Assembly (NCBI GenBank): GCA_002369195.1
Contig: DFEW01000045.1
Coordinates: 583 to 26,801, forward strand
From: Christensenella sp. UBA3792
GTDB taxonomy: Bacteria > Bacillota > Clostridia > Christensenellales > CAG-138
Reading direction: 5' to 3'
DNA: 26,219 bases
Shown here: piece after piece, positions 1 through 6,862 of the stretch
Layout of the letters: every line of letters begins with the position of its first letter
Position numbering within the stretch: position 1 is the stretch's first letter
Translations under genes and position numbers: made by a program
The notes under the pieces: model-generated
The model's input: the letters and a program-made list of their open reading frames with translations, nothing else
What the model was told of the DNA's origin: nothing
Database searches by the model: none

Positions 1-135
1 CCAGCACTTGCCGCCGACGCGGTCAAGCCGTTCGAGAATCGAGTAGTTTTCATACCCCTTCTTTTCCAAGTACATACCGGCGGAAAGACCCGCGGGGCCG
101 CCGCCGACGATGCAGATACGAATGTTCTTATCCAT
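1..135 (-). CDS. FAD-dependent oxidoreductase, N-terminal fragment (fatty-acid isomerase-like)
   Basis: Only the first 45 residues are in the window; the gene runs off the left edge. The start codon at 135 follows a GGAGGA ribosome binding site. Residues 6-20 hold a dinucleotide-binding loop (IVGGGPAGLSAGMYLE), and ILERLDRVGGKC follows at about 33-44, which is the FAD ADP-binding Rossmann start plus the acidic strand end and VGGK turn seen in amine-oxidase-fold flavoproteins. From memory, this stretch resembles the start of the Propionibacterium polyunsaturated fatty-acid isomerase more than a generic monooxygenase. It is divergent from an acyl-ligase/ACP/thioesterase cassette, which would fit a lipid substrate. 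The FAD-binding call is firm; the substrate is inference from 45 residues and context. Confidence 0.75.
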   Translation of the reverse strand, partial: MDKNIRICIVGGGPAGLSAGMYLEKKGYENYSILERLDRVGGKCW

Positions 136-176
136 CTTTTTTCCTCCCAAAGTTTGTGATGACTCACATCCTTTTC

Positions 177-205
177 ATTATAGCGCGTCCGTACATGATT
201 TGCAC
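177..205 (-). promoter_or_regulatory. Putative promoter of the FAD enzyme
   Basis: On the minus strand a perfect TATAAT (182-177) lies 17 nt from GTGCAA (205-200). The -10 is convincing and the -35 is poor. The same GTGCAA-N17-TATAAT arrangement precedes the response regulator gene near 12447-12475. Confidence 0.45.
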
Positions 206-233
206 GAAGTTTTTGCAAATTTTCAAGAAAAAC

Positions 234-262
234 TTTTCAATTCTGCAGAAACATGTTACACT
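234..262 (+). promoter_or_regulatory. Weak putative promoter of the acyl-ligase operon
   Basis: TTTTCA (234-239), 17 nt, TACACT (257-262) sit just upstream of the GGAGGA ribosome binding site of the ligase. The match to consensus is modest, so this is a candidate only. Confidence 0.3.
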
Positions 263-280
263 ATGGGGCGGAGGAAATGA

Positions 281-1642
281 ATGATGCGTTTTTCCGGTTT
301 TCGAATGCTCCTGGAGCATATGGCAAAACATGCGCCTTGTGCGCCTGCGCTTCTGTTTGAAGCGGAGGGCGCTTGCGCAACCTGCACGTTTTCCGAGCTG
401 CACGCGCGCGTGCTTGAGCGCGCCGAAGCGCTTGCGGCGGAAGGAAAGCATGCGTACGGGATCGTCACGAACGGAACGATCGACTGCGTGATCGAGCTGT
501 TCGCCTCGGTGCTTGCGGGACGGCGCACCGTCCTGCTCGGCGAGAACAGCGCCGAAGAGGTGTTGCTCGAACAGGTCGCGGAAGCGGAGCTCGACGCGCT
601 GTGGTGCGACGACGATCTTCTCGAAACGCTCGAACCCGCGCTGGTCGAATCTGCCGAGGGTGGAGCCGGCAAGGTTCTGTTCTTCACGTCCGGCACGACG
701 AGCCGCGCCAAGGCGGTCGTGCTGACCGACGCGTCGCTGATGAACAGCGCATACAACGGCGGCGCCCTGCTGCCGCTGACGGGCGACGATACCCTGCTGT
801 GCCTGCTGCCGCTCGACCATGTGTTCGGATTCGTCTGCGGGCTTTTGTGGGGACTTTCGAGCGGTGCGGCGGTTGCGCTGGGACGCGGCGCGCGCCACTA
901 TACCGACGACTGTATCTTCTTCCGTCCCACCGCGATTTCCGTCGTACCGGCGCTGTTGGGCTTTCTTCTCAAGTACCGCGCGCTCAATCCGGAGCTCAAG
1001 CTCATCCTGGTCGGCGCGGGCGGCTGCTCCGAACGGATCCTGACCGCCGCGAAGGCGACCGACGCGCGCGTCTGCTTCGGCTACGGGCTGACGGAAACAA
1101 GCTCCGGCGTCGCGCTGTCGCTCGGCGAGGGCGATCCGTACGCGATGACGGTCTGCCCCGACGATGCGATCACGATCGCGCCTGACGGCGAGGTGCTCAT
1201 ATCCGCGCCGACCTGCATGATGCAGGGCTACTGGCGCAAGGACGCGGACACCGCGGCGGTGCTTCGGGACGGCGTGCTGTACACAGGCGATCTCGGCTCG
1301 ATCGACGAGACCGGAAAGCTGAAGCTCACGGGGCGCAAAAAGGAAATTCTGGTGCTGTCGGACGGCACCAAGCTGTATCTGCCCGAATACGAACAAGCGC
1401 TTTCGGACGCGCTCGGCGGCGAATCGCTGTGCGTCCTGCTCGTTGACGATCAGCCGATCCTGGTGCTGGAGGGTGCGGTGCGTCCGACCGGCGCGATCTG
1501 GGAGGCGATCCGTCCCGTGCTCGATGAACTTCCGCGCAACCGGCAGATCAAGCGAATCGAGTTTTACGAAAAGCCGCTGCCGCGAACGGCAAGCGGAAAA
1601 ATCATGCGTTGGGCGATCCAACGGGAAAGAGAGGGGTTATGA
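281..1642 (+). CDS. AMP-dependent acyl-CoA/acyl-ACP synthetase (ANL superfamily)
   Basis: A 453-residue adenylate-forming enzyme: it should activate a carboxylic acid with ATP and pass it to a thiol. The P-loop signature FFTSGTTSRAKAVVLT is near residue 134, GYGLTETSSG near 268, YTGDLG near 334 followed by the hinge GRKKEILVLSDG, and the C-terminal PRTASGKIMR carries the expected catalytic lysine, Lys440. It is shorter than a typical 500-560-residue acyl-CoA synthetase, with a compact N-terminal domain, as in stand-alone ligases that load carrier proteins. The start is set by GGAGGA at 270-275. Its stop overlaps the start of the ACP gene by ATGA, so the carrier protein is the likely acceptor (inference). 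The acyl substrate cannot be read from sequence. Confidence 0.88.
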   Translation: MMRFSGFRMLLEHMAKHAPCAPALLFEAEGACATCTFSELHARVLERAEALAAEGKHAYGIVTNGTIDCVIELFASVLAGRRTVLLGENSAEEVLLEQVAEAELDALWCDDDLLETLEPALVESAEGGAGKVLFFTSGTTSRAKAVVLTDASLMNSAYNGGALLPLTGDDTLLCLLPLDHVFGFVCGLLWGLSSGAAVALGRGARHYTDDCIFFRPTAISVVPALLGFLLKYRALNPELKLILVGAGGCSERILTAAKATDARVCFGYGLTETSSGVALSLGEGDPYAMTVCPDDAITIAPDGEVLISAPTCMMQGYWRKDADTAAVLRDGVLYTGDLGSIDETGKLKLTGRKKEILVLSDGTKLYLPEYEQALSDALGGESLCVLLVDDQPILVLEGAVRPTGAIWEAIRPVLDELPRNRQIKRIEFYEKPLPRTASGKIMRWAIQREREGL

Positions 1643-1893
1643 CCCGCAAAGAAGAAATCCTGAACAGGACGAAAGAAATCATCGTCGAATCGCTGCCGGA
1701 GCTCGAAGGCAAGGACTTTGACGAAACGACCGTCATCAACACCGACACGGGCATCGACTCGATGGGCTTCACGCTGATCATCTGCCGGCTCGAGGCGGCG
1801 TTCAACGTGCGCATCCCGAACCGCCAGTGGCAGAAGCTGTCCACGCTCGGCGACGTCGTGGACGCGATCGAAAAGCGTCTGCCGAAAGCATGA
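1639..1893 (+). CDS. Acyl carrier protein
   Basis: An 84-residue acidic carrier protein. The phosphopantetheine site is Ser41 in GIDSMGF, equivalent to the DSL motif of fatty-acid ACPs with Met in place of Leu; the helix that follows (TLIICRLEAAFNVRIP) matches the recognition helix. The start is the ATG at 1639, overlapping the ligase stop; the in-frame ATG at 1609 has no ribosome site and lies inside the ligase gene. It is probably a dedicated acyl carrier for the flanking ligase and thioesterase and not the housekeeping AcpP, because no fab genes are adjacent. Its 3' end overlaps the thioesterase start by ATGA, so the three genes are translationally coupled. Confidence 0.9.
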   Translation: MTRKEEILNRTKEIIVESLPELEGKDFDETTVINTDTGIDSMGFTLIICRLEAAFNVRIPNRQWQKLSTLGDVVDAIEKRLPKA

Positions 1894-2606
1894 GCGTCTA
1901 CGCATTCGATTACCGCATCTTAAGCTCCGATACCGACGCGAACCGCAATCTGCGCCTGTCGCGCCTGTTTACGATGCTGCAGGAAGCGTCGATCGCGCAC
2001 ACCACCGAGCTCGGCATGGGCCGCGAAAAGACGCTCGACCGCGGACTGCTTTGGATCGTCACGCTGCAGCAGGCGAAGATCACGCGCCTTCCGGTGTACG
2101 ACGAACCGATCCGCCTGCGTTCGTGGCCGGGCAAGACGATGCACCTGCTGTTCCCGCGCTACTACCGCATCGAGGACCGGCGGGGCAATTCGCTCGTCGA
2201 TGCGAGCGCGCTGTGGGCGCTGATGGATCAGAATACACGCCGCGTCGTGTTCCCGGAACTGTACGGAATCAAGATCCGTGGCGTGCATACCGGCAGGGAG
2301 CTTGCCCTGCCCGCGTCGCCGAGAATGCCGCAGGGGGAGCAGACCGGCTCGTTTACCGTGCCGTACAGCTACGTCGATCTCAACGGGCATATGAACAACA
2401 CGCGCTACTTCGACCTCGCCGAGGACCTGATGCCGCCGGAGCTTCGCGCGCGGCGCATCACGGGCATTCAGACCGAGTACGCCAAGGAGGCGAGGGAGGG
2501 CGATACGATCCTCTTGCGGCAGGAGACGGCGCCCGACGCGTTTCTGCTCTGCGGCGAGCAGAACGGGCAAAAGCTGTTCCGCCTTGCGCTGACCTACGGC
2601 GCCTGA
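1890..2606 (+). CDS. Acyl-ACP thioesterase (double hotdog)
   Basis: A 238-residue protein of the bacterial/plant Fat-type acyl-ACP thioesterase family, which hydrolyses acyl-ACP to free fatty acid. Two hotdog halves are visible: the first runs from about residue 5 to 130 (DYRILSSDTDANRNLRLSRL ... LWALMDQNTRR), and the second starts at about 150. The second carries D163-L-N165-G-H167-M-N-N, the Asp/Asn/His active-site set of the family, followed by GIQTEYAKEA. The start at 1890 overlaps the ACP stop by ATGA. As the last gene of the cassette it would release the acyl chain after whatever is done to it on the ACP. Known bacterial members are often about 240-250 residues, so it is full length. 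Confidence 0.88.
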   Translation: MSVYAFDYRILSSDTDANRNLRLSRLFTMLQEASIAHTTELGMGREKTLDRGLLWIVTLQQAKITRLPVYDEPIRLRSWPGKTMHLLFPRYYRIEDRRGNSLVDASALWALMDQNTRRVVFPELYGIKIRGVHTGRELALPASPRMPQGEQTGSFTVPYSYVDLNGHMNNTRYFDLAEDLMPPELRARRITGIQTEYAKEAREGDTILLRQETAPDAFLLCGEQNGQKLFRLALTYGA

Positions 2607-2616
2607 AAGAGCAAAG

Positions 2617-2646
2617 AAAAAGGAGCTGTTTTCGCAGCTCCTTTTT
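2617..2646. terminator. Bidirectional terminator between convergent genes
   Basis: A 12-bp stem, AAAAAGGAGCTG (2617-2628) with CAGCTCCTTTTT (2635-2646), loop TTTTCG. It has A/T tracts on both sides and lies between the convergent thioesterase and flavin reductase genes, so it can serve both. Confidence 0.9.
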
Positions 2647-2658
2647 GCGTATCCGCGC

Positions 2659-3225
2659 TTATTTTTTCAGCTTCAGACCGTCTTTGAACGCGTCGCCCAC
2701 GCGCTCGGAGACGCGGTAGTAGCCGTGCGTGTACGGATCGAACGCGATCGCGTCCACGAGCGTCATGTCGACCTTGCCGTTCTTCATGACGGCCTCGTCC
2801 GCGGTGACGTTCACGACCTTGCCGATGACGCCGACGCCGGTTTCATCGCCCTGATACTCGACGAATTCGCATTCGAGGCAGAGCGGGAATTCGTTGATGA
2901 TCGGCGCGTCGACCAGCTCGGACTTCACGGCGGTCATGCCGCTGTTCTCGAACTTGTTCGGCTCGCGGTTTCCAGAGACGACGCCGAAGTAGTCCGCTTC
3001 GACCACATGCTTCGCGTCCGCGATGCTGACGGTGAATGCGCCTCTCTTCTTGATGTTCTGCACGGTCTTGTGCGTTTCGGTCAGGTTCAGCGCGACGGTG
3101 CCGCGTTCCTGCATCGTGCCCCATGCGGCGTTCATCACGTTGACGCTGCCGTCGTCGTTGTAGGTGGCGACCATCAGCACGGGCATCGGAAAAATTCCTT
3201 CGGTCAGATTCAGTTTCTGTCTCAT
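2659..3225 (-). CDS. Flavin reductase-like FMN-binding protein
   Basis: A 188-residue split-barrel flavoprotein of the Flavin_Reduct/flavoredoxin family, which binds FMN and passes electrons to or from pyridine nucleotides or partner proteins. Evidence: PMPVLMVATYNDDGSVNVMNAAWG at the N-terminus (the flavin-binding strand-turn), NLTETHKTVQNIKKRGAFTVS (the conserved T-x-K-N-I region) and FPLCLECEF in the barrel. Two ATGs are adjacent (3228 and 3225). The AGAGG ribosome site favours the second, as the first would be only about 2 nt away. A much longer upstream reading frame is open but unsupported. It shares a terminator with the thioesterase; there is no operon partner. The physiological partner is unknown. 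Confidence 0.85.
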   Translation of the reverse strand: MRQKLNLTEGIFPMPVLMVATYNDDGSVNVMNAAWGTMQERGTVALNLTETHKTVQNIKKRGAFTVSIADAKHVVEADYFGVVSGNREPNKFENSGMTAVKSELVDAPIINEFPLCLECEFVEYQGDETGVGVIGKVVNVTADEAVMKNGKVDMTLVDAIAFDPYTHGYYRVSERVGDAFKDGLKLKK

Positions 3226-3244
3226 CATATCCTCTTTCTGCGCA

Positions 3245-3272
3245 TTGACAGGCGCGTTTTTCTGTTTATAAT
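3245..3272 (+). promoter_or_regulatory. Consensus sigma-A promoter of the O-acetyltransferase
   Basis: TTGACA (3245-3250), 16 nt, TATAAT (3267-3272): both hexamers are perfect. It lies 46 nt before the acetyltransferase start and just upstream of the divergent flavin reductase. Confidence 0.85.
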
Positions 3273-3318
3273 GATAACGAACCGCAAGGTGAAATGCAAG
3301 CGACAGGAGCAGAAAAAC

Positions 3319-3918
3319 ATGACGGAATGTGAAAAAATGCTGCGCGGACAGCTGTACGACCCCTCCGACGAAGCGTTGACCGCCCTTCGCACGAAGGCAA
3401 GAAAGCTCGCGCGGCGCTTCAACGCGATCGATGAGGACGAACCCGAAAAACAGGCGGCGATCCTGAAGGAACTGCTGTGCGGCTCGCCGAACATCCCCGC
3501 CATGCAGGCGCCGGTCTGGTTCGATTACGGCTGCAACACGACGTTCGGACGGCTGTGCTATACGAATTTCAACTTCACCTGCCTCGACTGCTGTCCCGTG
3601 CATATCGGCAGCAACGTGCTGATCGGACCGAACGTGACGCTCGCAACGCCGCTGCATCCGATGCACTTTTCAGAGCGCAACATCCGCGAGCGCGCCGACG
3701 GCTCGCAGTACGATTACGAATACGCGAAGCCGATCACGATCGAGGACGATTGCTGGATCGCGTCGAACGTCGTCGTCTGCGGCGGCGTCACGATCGGACG
3801 CGGCAGCGTAATCGGCGCGGGCAGCGTCGTTACGCGCGATATTCCGCCGTTCTCCCTTGCGGCGGGCAACCCCTGCCGCGTGATCCGTCCGATCACCGAA
3901 TCCGACCGGATGATGTAA
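3319..3918 (+). CDS. Sugar O-acetyltransferase (maltose/galactoside acetyltransferase family)
   Basis: A 199-residue left-handed beta-helix acetyltransferase using acetyl-CoA. The N-terminal Mac domain (MTECEKMLRGQLYDPSDEAL ... ) is followed by hexapeptide repeats, with the catalytic His in TLATPLHPMHF near residue 115, and the C-terminal coil IEDDCWIASNVVVCGGVTIG ... SVVTRDIPPFSLAAGNPCRVI that binds CoA. It closely follows the LacA/Maa layout, slightly longer than E. coli Maa. The ATG at 3319 follows AGGAG at 3305-3309. It is monocistronic, with a near-perfect promoter and a downstream hairpin. Such enzymes acetylate non-metabolised sugars for detoxification; the exact acceptor sugar cannot be told. 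Confidence 0.9.
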   Translation: MTECEKMLRGQLYDPSDEALTALRTKARKLARRFNAIDEDEPEKQAAILKELLCGSPNIPAMQAPVWFDYGCNTTFGRLCYTNFNFTCLDCCPVHIGSNVLIGPNVTLATPLHPMHFSERNIRERADGSQYDYEYAKPITIEDDCWIASNVVVCGGVTIGRGSVIGAGSVVTRDIPPFSLAAGNPCRVIRPITESDRMM

Positions 3919-3967
3919 AGCAACCGCGCTACTACGACACCGAAGTCGATTTCTGATCGCAAAATCC

Positions 3968-3998
3968 GCCTGCCGGATCCGTCCGGCAGGCATTTATT
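3968..3998 (+). terminator. Terminator-like hairpin after the acetyltransferase
   Basis: A perfect 10-bp stem GCCTGCCGGA (3968-3977) with TCCGGCAGGC (3982-3991), loop TCCG, followed by ATTTATT. The stem is strong and the U-tract imperfect. Confidence 0.7.
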
Positions 3999-4002
3999 AC
4001 GG

Positions 4003-4031
4003 TGGACGAACGCCGCAATCGGCGATATCAT
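4003..4031 (+). promoter_or_regulatory. Putative promoter of the NUDIX gene
   Basis: TGGACG (4003-4008), 17 nt, TATCAT (4026-4031), 27 nt before the start codon. The fit to consensus is moderate. Confidence 0.4.
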
Positions 4032-4058
4032 GATGACACAAACAGAAGGAGATTTGCT

Positions 4059-4595
4059 ATGGAACTGCGGGATCAAAACGGACTGACGGAACGCGAATTC
4101 TTAGAAGCGTACGCAAAGAAGAGCTATCCGCGCCCGTACCTGACGGCGGACGTCGTGCTGCTGTCGAACGGATGCGACGTGCTGCTGGTGCGCCGCAAAG
4201 GACATCCGTGCATCGGAAGGTGGGCGTTCCCCGGCGGGTTCGTCAATCCGACCGAATCGGCGTTCGACGCCGCGCTGCGCGAACTGAAGGAGGAAACCGG
4301 CGTGGAAACGGCGTCGGACCTGCATGAAATCGGCCTGTTCAGCCGTCCCGGACGCGATCCGCGCGGCTGGGTTGTGACCGACGCGTACCTTGCCGAGATC
4401 GACCGCAGCCGCACCCGCGTGCAGGCGGGCGACGACGCGGCGGACGCCGCATGGTTCCGCGTCTCGCTGGACGGCGGCAAGCCGGTCTCCCTGACCGCGC
4501 CGGACGGAACGGCGCTCGCCCTCGATGCGCTCGCGTTCGATCACGCCGAAATCCTCGCCCGCGCCTTCGAACTGCACCGCTCCTTACAGCAATAA
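4059..4595 (+). CDS. NUDIX hydrolase
   Basis: A 178-residue NUDIX-fold pyrophosphatase. The full box G-x5-E-x7-REL-x-EE-x-GV is present at about residues 59-82 (GGFVNPTESAFDAALRELKEE then TGV), so the Mg2+-binding glutamates are intact. The start at 4059 is set by AGAAGGAG at 4044-4051; the in-frame GTG further upstream lacks a ribosome site. Sequence around the box (RRKGHPCIGRWAFPGGFV) and the DPRGWVVTDAYLAEI segment are typical of the ADP-ribose/NAD-related NUDIX group, but substrate assignment within NUDIX is unreliable. It stands alone between a terminator hairpin and a weak terminator. Confidence 0.88.
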   Translation: MELRDQNGLTEREFLEAYAKKSYPRPYLTADVVLLSNGCDVLLVRRKGHPCIGRWAFPGGFVNPTESAFDAALRELKEETGVETASDLHEIGLFSRPGRDPRGWVVTDAYLAEIDRSRTRVQAGDDAADAAWFRVSLDGGKPVSLTAPDGTALALDALAFDHAEILARAFELHRSLQQ

Positions 4596-4647
4596 TCACG
4601 CAACATCGCACTCGACACCTTCTCTCGCTCAGGGGGAAGGTTTTTTA

Positions 4648-4712
4648 TCGGCTTCGTCCCCTATAGGGTGGAGAAGCTGTCACCGAAGGTGACTGATGAG
4701 GGGGTTCTGTTT
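4648..4712. repeat. Clostridia-type intergenic hairpin repeat (REP-like)
   Basis: The sequence around GTCACC-GAA-GGTGAC (4679-4693) flanked by GGTGGAGAAGCT and TGATGAGGGGG matches the layout of a repeat I recall as widespread in gut Clostridia intergenic regions (a GC-rich inverted core ending in GATGAGGG). Only one copy is in the window, so repetitiveness is recalled, not seen. Confidence 0.5.
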
Positions 4713-4828
4713 ATCGAAGACACTGCCGACTGTAATACATAGGCATGTCTGCCTTGCCGCATATGTTACGATTGAATAGTGATATTTTCCTCTATCCGAT
4801 ATATGTTCAATGAAACGATTTGTAATTC

Positions 4829-4858
4829 TTGACGCTTTAATATATCACGTGCTACAAT
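4829..4858 (+). promoter_or_regulatory. Promoter of the AT-rich island operon
   Basis: TTGACG (4829-4834), 18 nt, TACAAT (4853-4858), 43 nt before the first island gene. Confidence 0.65.
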
Positions 4859-4901
4859 TATTTATAAGATTATGTTTATCATATAATGTGCAGGAGGTAG
4901 T

Positions 4902-5345
4902 ATGAAACACTATAGTTTAAAGTCTGGTGACTATACGATTTCACTTCTTTCGGATCTAGAGTTTTCTAAGTACAAAGAATTGATTCCTGTGATAAAGGAT
5001 TGGTGGTGGCTGAAAACTACCAGTCAAGATAAAACTAGTATCATGTTCGTAAGCATTGACGGCGAAAAGAACGAGTATGGTTGGGAACCATTCTATCAAC
5101 TTGGGGTAAGACCTACTTTGCAAACCTATAATTTTGATTATGAAATAGGTGAGATTTTTTCTGCACTTGGTAATAGATGGATTGCGGTTGATAAAAACTT
5201 TTGTGTGAGCATTGATAATATTGCACATAAGCGTTTTGACAATGATAACCAAACTGCATGGGAGAAGGAGTATAAGACCAAAGAAGCAGTACCTTGCGAA
5301 CTGAAGAAATGGATAGAGCAGTGGGCGATTGAAGGAGAGGAGTGA
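4902..5345 (+). CDS. Hypothetical protein, DUF6273-like
   Basis: A 147-residue protein starting after GGAGGT at 4893-4898. The segments WWWLKTT near residue 40, FVSIDGEKNEYGW near 48-60 and LGVRPTLQ near 67-74 reproduce the spaced WWLRSP ... V ... GVRPAL pattern I associate with DUF6273, a fold of unknown function often found attached to other proteins in Firmicutes. There is no signal peptide or membrane segment. Codons are AT-rich, unlike both flanks, pointing to acquisition by transfer. It is 7 nt from the exonuclease gene with a single upstream promoter, so the two are very likely co-transcribed and may work together. Function unknown. Confidence 0.7.
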   Translation: MKHYSLKSGDYTISLLSDLEFSKYKELIPVIKDWWWLKTTSQDKTSIMFVSIDGEKNEYGWEPFYQLGVRPTLQTYNFDYEIGEIFSALGNRWIAVDKNFCVSIDNIAHKRFDNDNQTAWEKEYKTKEAVPCELKKWIEQWAIEGEE

Positions 5346-5352
5346 ATGGGGT

Positions 5353-6723
5353 ATGGACAAGTTTACTTTTTTTGATGTCGAATATGCAAATTCAAAGAAT
5401 AAGGCAATTTGTCAAATGGGGGTTCTGTGCAAACCGTTTGATTCTAGTAAAACATATGATAATGAACTCAATATCTATGTTAATCCGGAAGATGAATTTG
5501 ACGAGGCATGTGTACGTGTGCACGGAATAACAAAGGGACGGGTCAAGAACGAGCCGTCTTTTGCAGCGATTTGGCCAACAATTGAAAAATATTTCACAAA
5601 TGCAATTATTGTCGGGCATAACGTGGCAGGAGCCGATCTGGATGCTTTAGTCAAATGCCTGCGCCGATATAATTTCGATGTACCGGAATTCTATTATATT
5701 GACACTTATGAAATAGCTAAATCGTGCATTAACCGGTTTGAAGTTGACAATTACGGATTGAGCTGTTTGTGCGAGTATTTCGAATTAGACGAATACAATT
5801 CGCACGACGCATTTGCTGATGCATGTGCAAATGCCAAATTGTTCTACACTCTTATAGAGAAATATGCAATCAACCCCCTTACTGCAGTTAAAAAGTATGA
5901 GGCTCATGAGACACGAGAGTTTTCAGCTTATATTTCAAGCCCAGAACTCAGAAAAAAGGTAAGCGAGTTTTATGGTATATTACGGGGATTCTCCATTGAT
6001 AATGAGATTTCAGAAAGAGAAGCGAACTATTTAGTAGAATGGAAGAAAGAGAACACGAAGTATGCGGATCAAAGAGAGATATCCGAAATAATCGAAGAAA
6101 TTGAGGATATCCTATCTGATGGGGTCGTAACTGTTGAAGAGATTAAGGATTTGCAGCGAATCATCAGTCAGTATCTTGAAATCGTTGAAAGCTCTCCGAT
6201 AACTCTTGCAACACAAATACTTGATGGGATTATGAAGGGTATCACGCATGACGGGATGATTACAGAAGAAGAGTGTAAAAATCTAAGGACTTGGATGTAT
6301 GATAATATTTATTTGTCGGGACACTTTCCGTTCAACAGATTACTGGATACGCTCAATAAAGTTCTAGAAGATGGATATTTGACACAGGAAGAATCTTTGG
6401 AGGTTATGAGTACAATTGAAGAACTCCTAAACCCAATTGAAACGACGAGAAAGCAAATACTAAGTGTTGGTGGAAAGAGGGTTTGCTTGAGCGGGGAATT
6501 CAAGTTCGGCAAAAAGACAGATGTTGAAGCGGAGCTTATCAGACAAGGCGCGCTTGTTGAGCCGAATGTAAAGAAGACAACAGATATTTTGATGGTCGGA
6601 GATTTAGAGTGTAAAAGCTATTCAAATGGCTCGTACGGGACAAAAGTCAAGAAAGCGATTGAGTATAACGGAAAAGGGAGCAATATTCTAATCATTAAAG
6701 AATCTGACTTCTTTAGCGAATGA
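5353..6723 (+). CDS. DEDDh 3'-5' exonuclease with duplicated helical region and BRCT domain
   Basis: A 456-residue protein with three parts. (a) Residues 1-180: a DnaQ-like exonuclease with all three motifs, FFDVEYAN (Asp/Glu), GHNVAGADLDAL (Asp) and SHDAFADA (His/Asp), so metal binding and catalysis should be intact. (b) About 204-365: helical, with an internal duplication (YGILRGFSIDNEISEREANYL and ILDGIMKGITHDGMITEEE, each followed by a DG-x-(V/L)-T-x-EE segment), reminiscent of TerB-like or EF-hand-like helix pairs. (c) From about 373: a BRCT domain (GKRVCLSGEFKFGKKTDVEA ... ILMVGD), as in DNA ligase and other repair proteins. ATG 5353 follows GGAGAGGAG; a TTG at 5329 is rejected. It probably trims or repairs DNA ends; a defence role is speculation. 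Confidence 0.85.
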   Translation: MDKFTFFDVEYANSKNKAICQMGVLCKPFDSSKTYDNELNIYVNPEDEFDEACVRVHGITKGRVKNEPSFAAIWPTIEKYFTNAIIVGHNVAGADLDALVKCLRRYNFDVPEFYYIDTYEIAKSCINRFEVDNYGLSCLCEYFELDEYNSHDAFADACANAKLFYTLIEKYAINPLTAVKKYEAHETREFSAYISSPELRKKVSEFYGILRGFSIDNEISEREANYLVEWKKENTKYADQREISEIIEEIEDILSDGVVTVEEIKDLQRIISQYLEIVESSPITLATQILDGIMKGITHDGMITEEECKNLRTWMYDNIYLSGHFPFNRLLDTLNKVLEDGYLTQEESLEVMSTIEELLNPIETTRKQILSVGGKRVCLSGEFKFGKKTDVEAELIRQGALVEPNVKKTTDILMVGDLECKSYSNGSYGTKVKKAIEYNGKGSNILIIKESDFFSE

Positions 6724-6740
6724 TTCGCGCATAAGTACGC

Positions 6741-6770
6741 AAAGCACAGCGGAACCGGCTGTGCTTTTTT
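6741..6770 (+). terminator. Rho-independent terminator of the island operon
   Basis: A 10-bp perfect stem AAAGCACAGC (6741-6750) with GCTGTGCTTT (6758-6767), 7-nt loop, then a T-run to 6770. Confidence 0.9.
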
Positions 6771-6800
6771 GCTGCAGAAAACGCGAAAAAATTTTGATCT

Positions 6801-6841
6801 TTTAATTTCGTTTTAGGAAGCGCCTGTATGATGGTACCATC
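6801..6841 (+). promoter_or_regulatory. VTC-operon promoter with response-regulator-type direct repeat
   Basis: TTTA at 6801 and 6812 are spaced exactly 11 bp, followed by AGCGCC and the -10 TATGAT (6827-6832), then ATGGTACCATC (6831-6841). The block aligns almost base for base with 12492-12533 ahead of the phosphodiester glycosidase gene. Eleven-bp-spaced repeats replacing a -35 are typical of OmpR/PhoB-family binding sites (known for the family). Control by the regulator encoded at 11744-12421 is inference. Confidence 0.6.
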
Positions 6842-6862
6842 AAAGAAAGCGAGGACACGCAA

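Larger units (their letters stand above)
4596..4901. other. 306-bp intergenic stretch: weak terminator, repeat, promoter
   Basis: There is no gene here. From left to right: a possible terminator (ACCTTC 4617-4622 with GAAGGT 4636-4641, then six T), a repeat-like hairpin element (about 4648-4712), an AT-rich segment of no recognised function, and the promoter of the next gene (4829-4858). Base composition switches from GC-rich to AT-rich at about 4715. Confidence 0.7.

Noticed and set aside
164..1621. 485-residue minus-strand reading frame opposite the acyl-ligase gene
   Set aside because: Arg/Gln/Ala-rich shadow translation with no motifs or ribosome site; the plus strand encodes a complete ANL enzyme.
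3226..3666. Long N-terminal extension of the flavin reductase
   Set aside because: It would run through a perfect TTGACA/TATAAT promoter and into the acetyltransferase gene; the flavin-binding N-terminus starts at 3225.
4902..5345. Toxin-antitoxin pair with the exonuclease gene
   Set aside because: Sizes and domains (DUF6273-like, large nuclease-BRCT) do not fit any toxin-antitoxin layout I know, and no autoregulatory repeat is visible.
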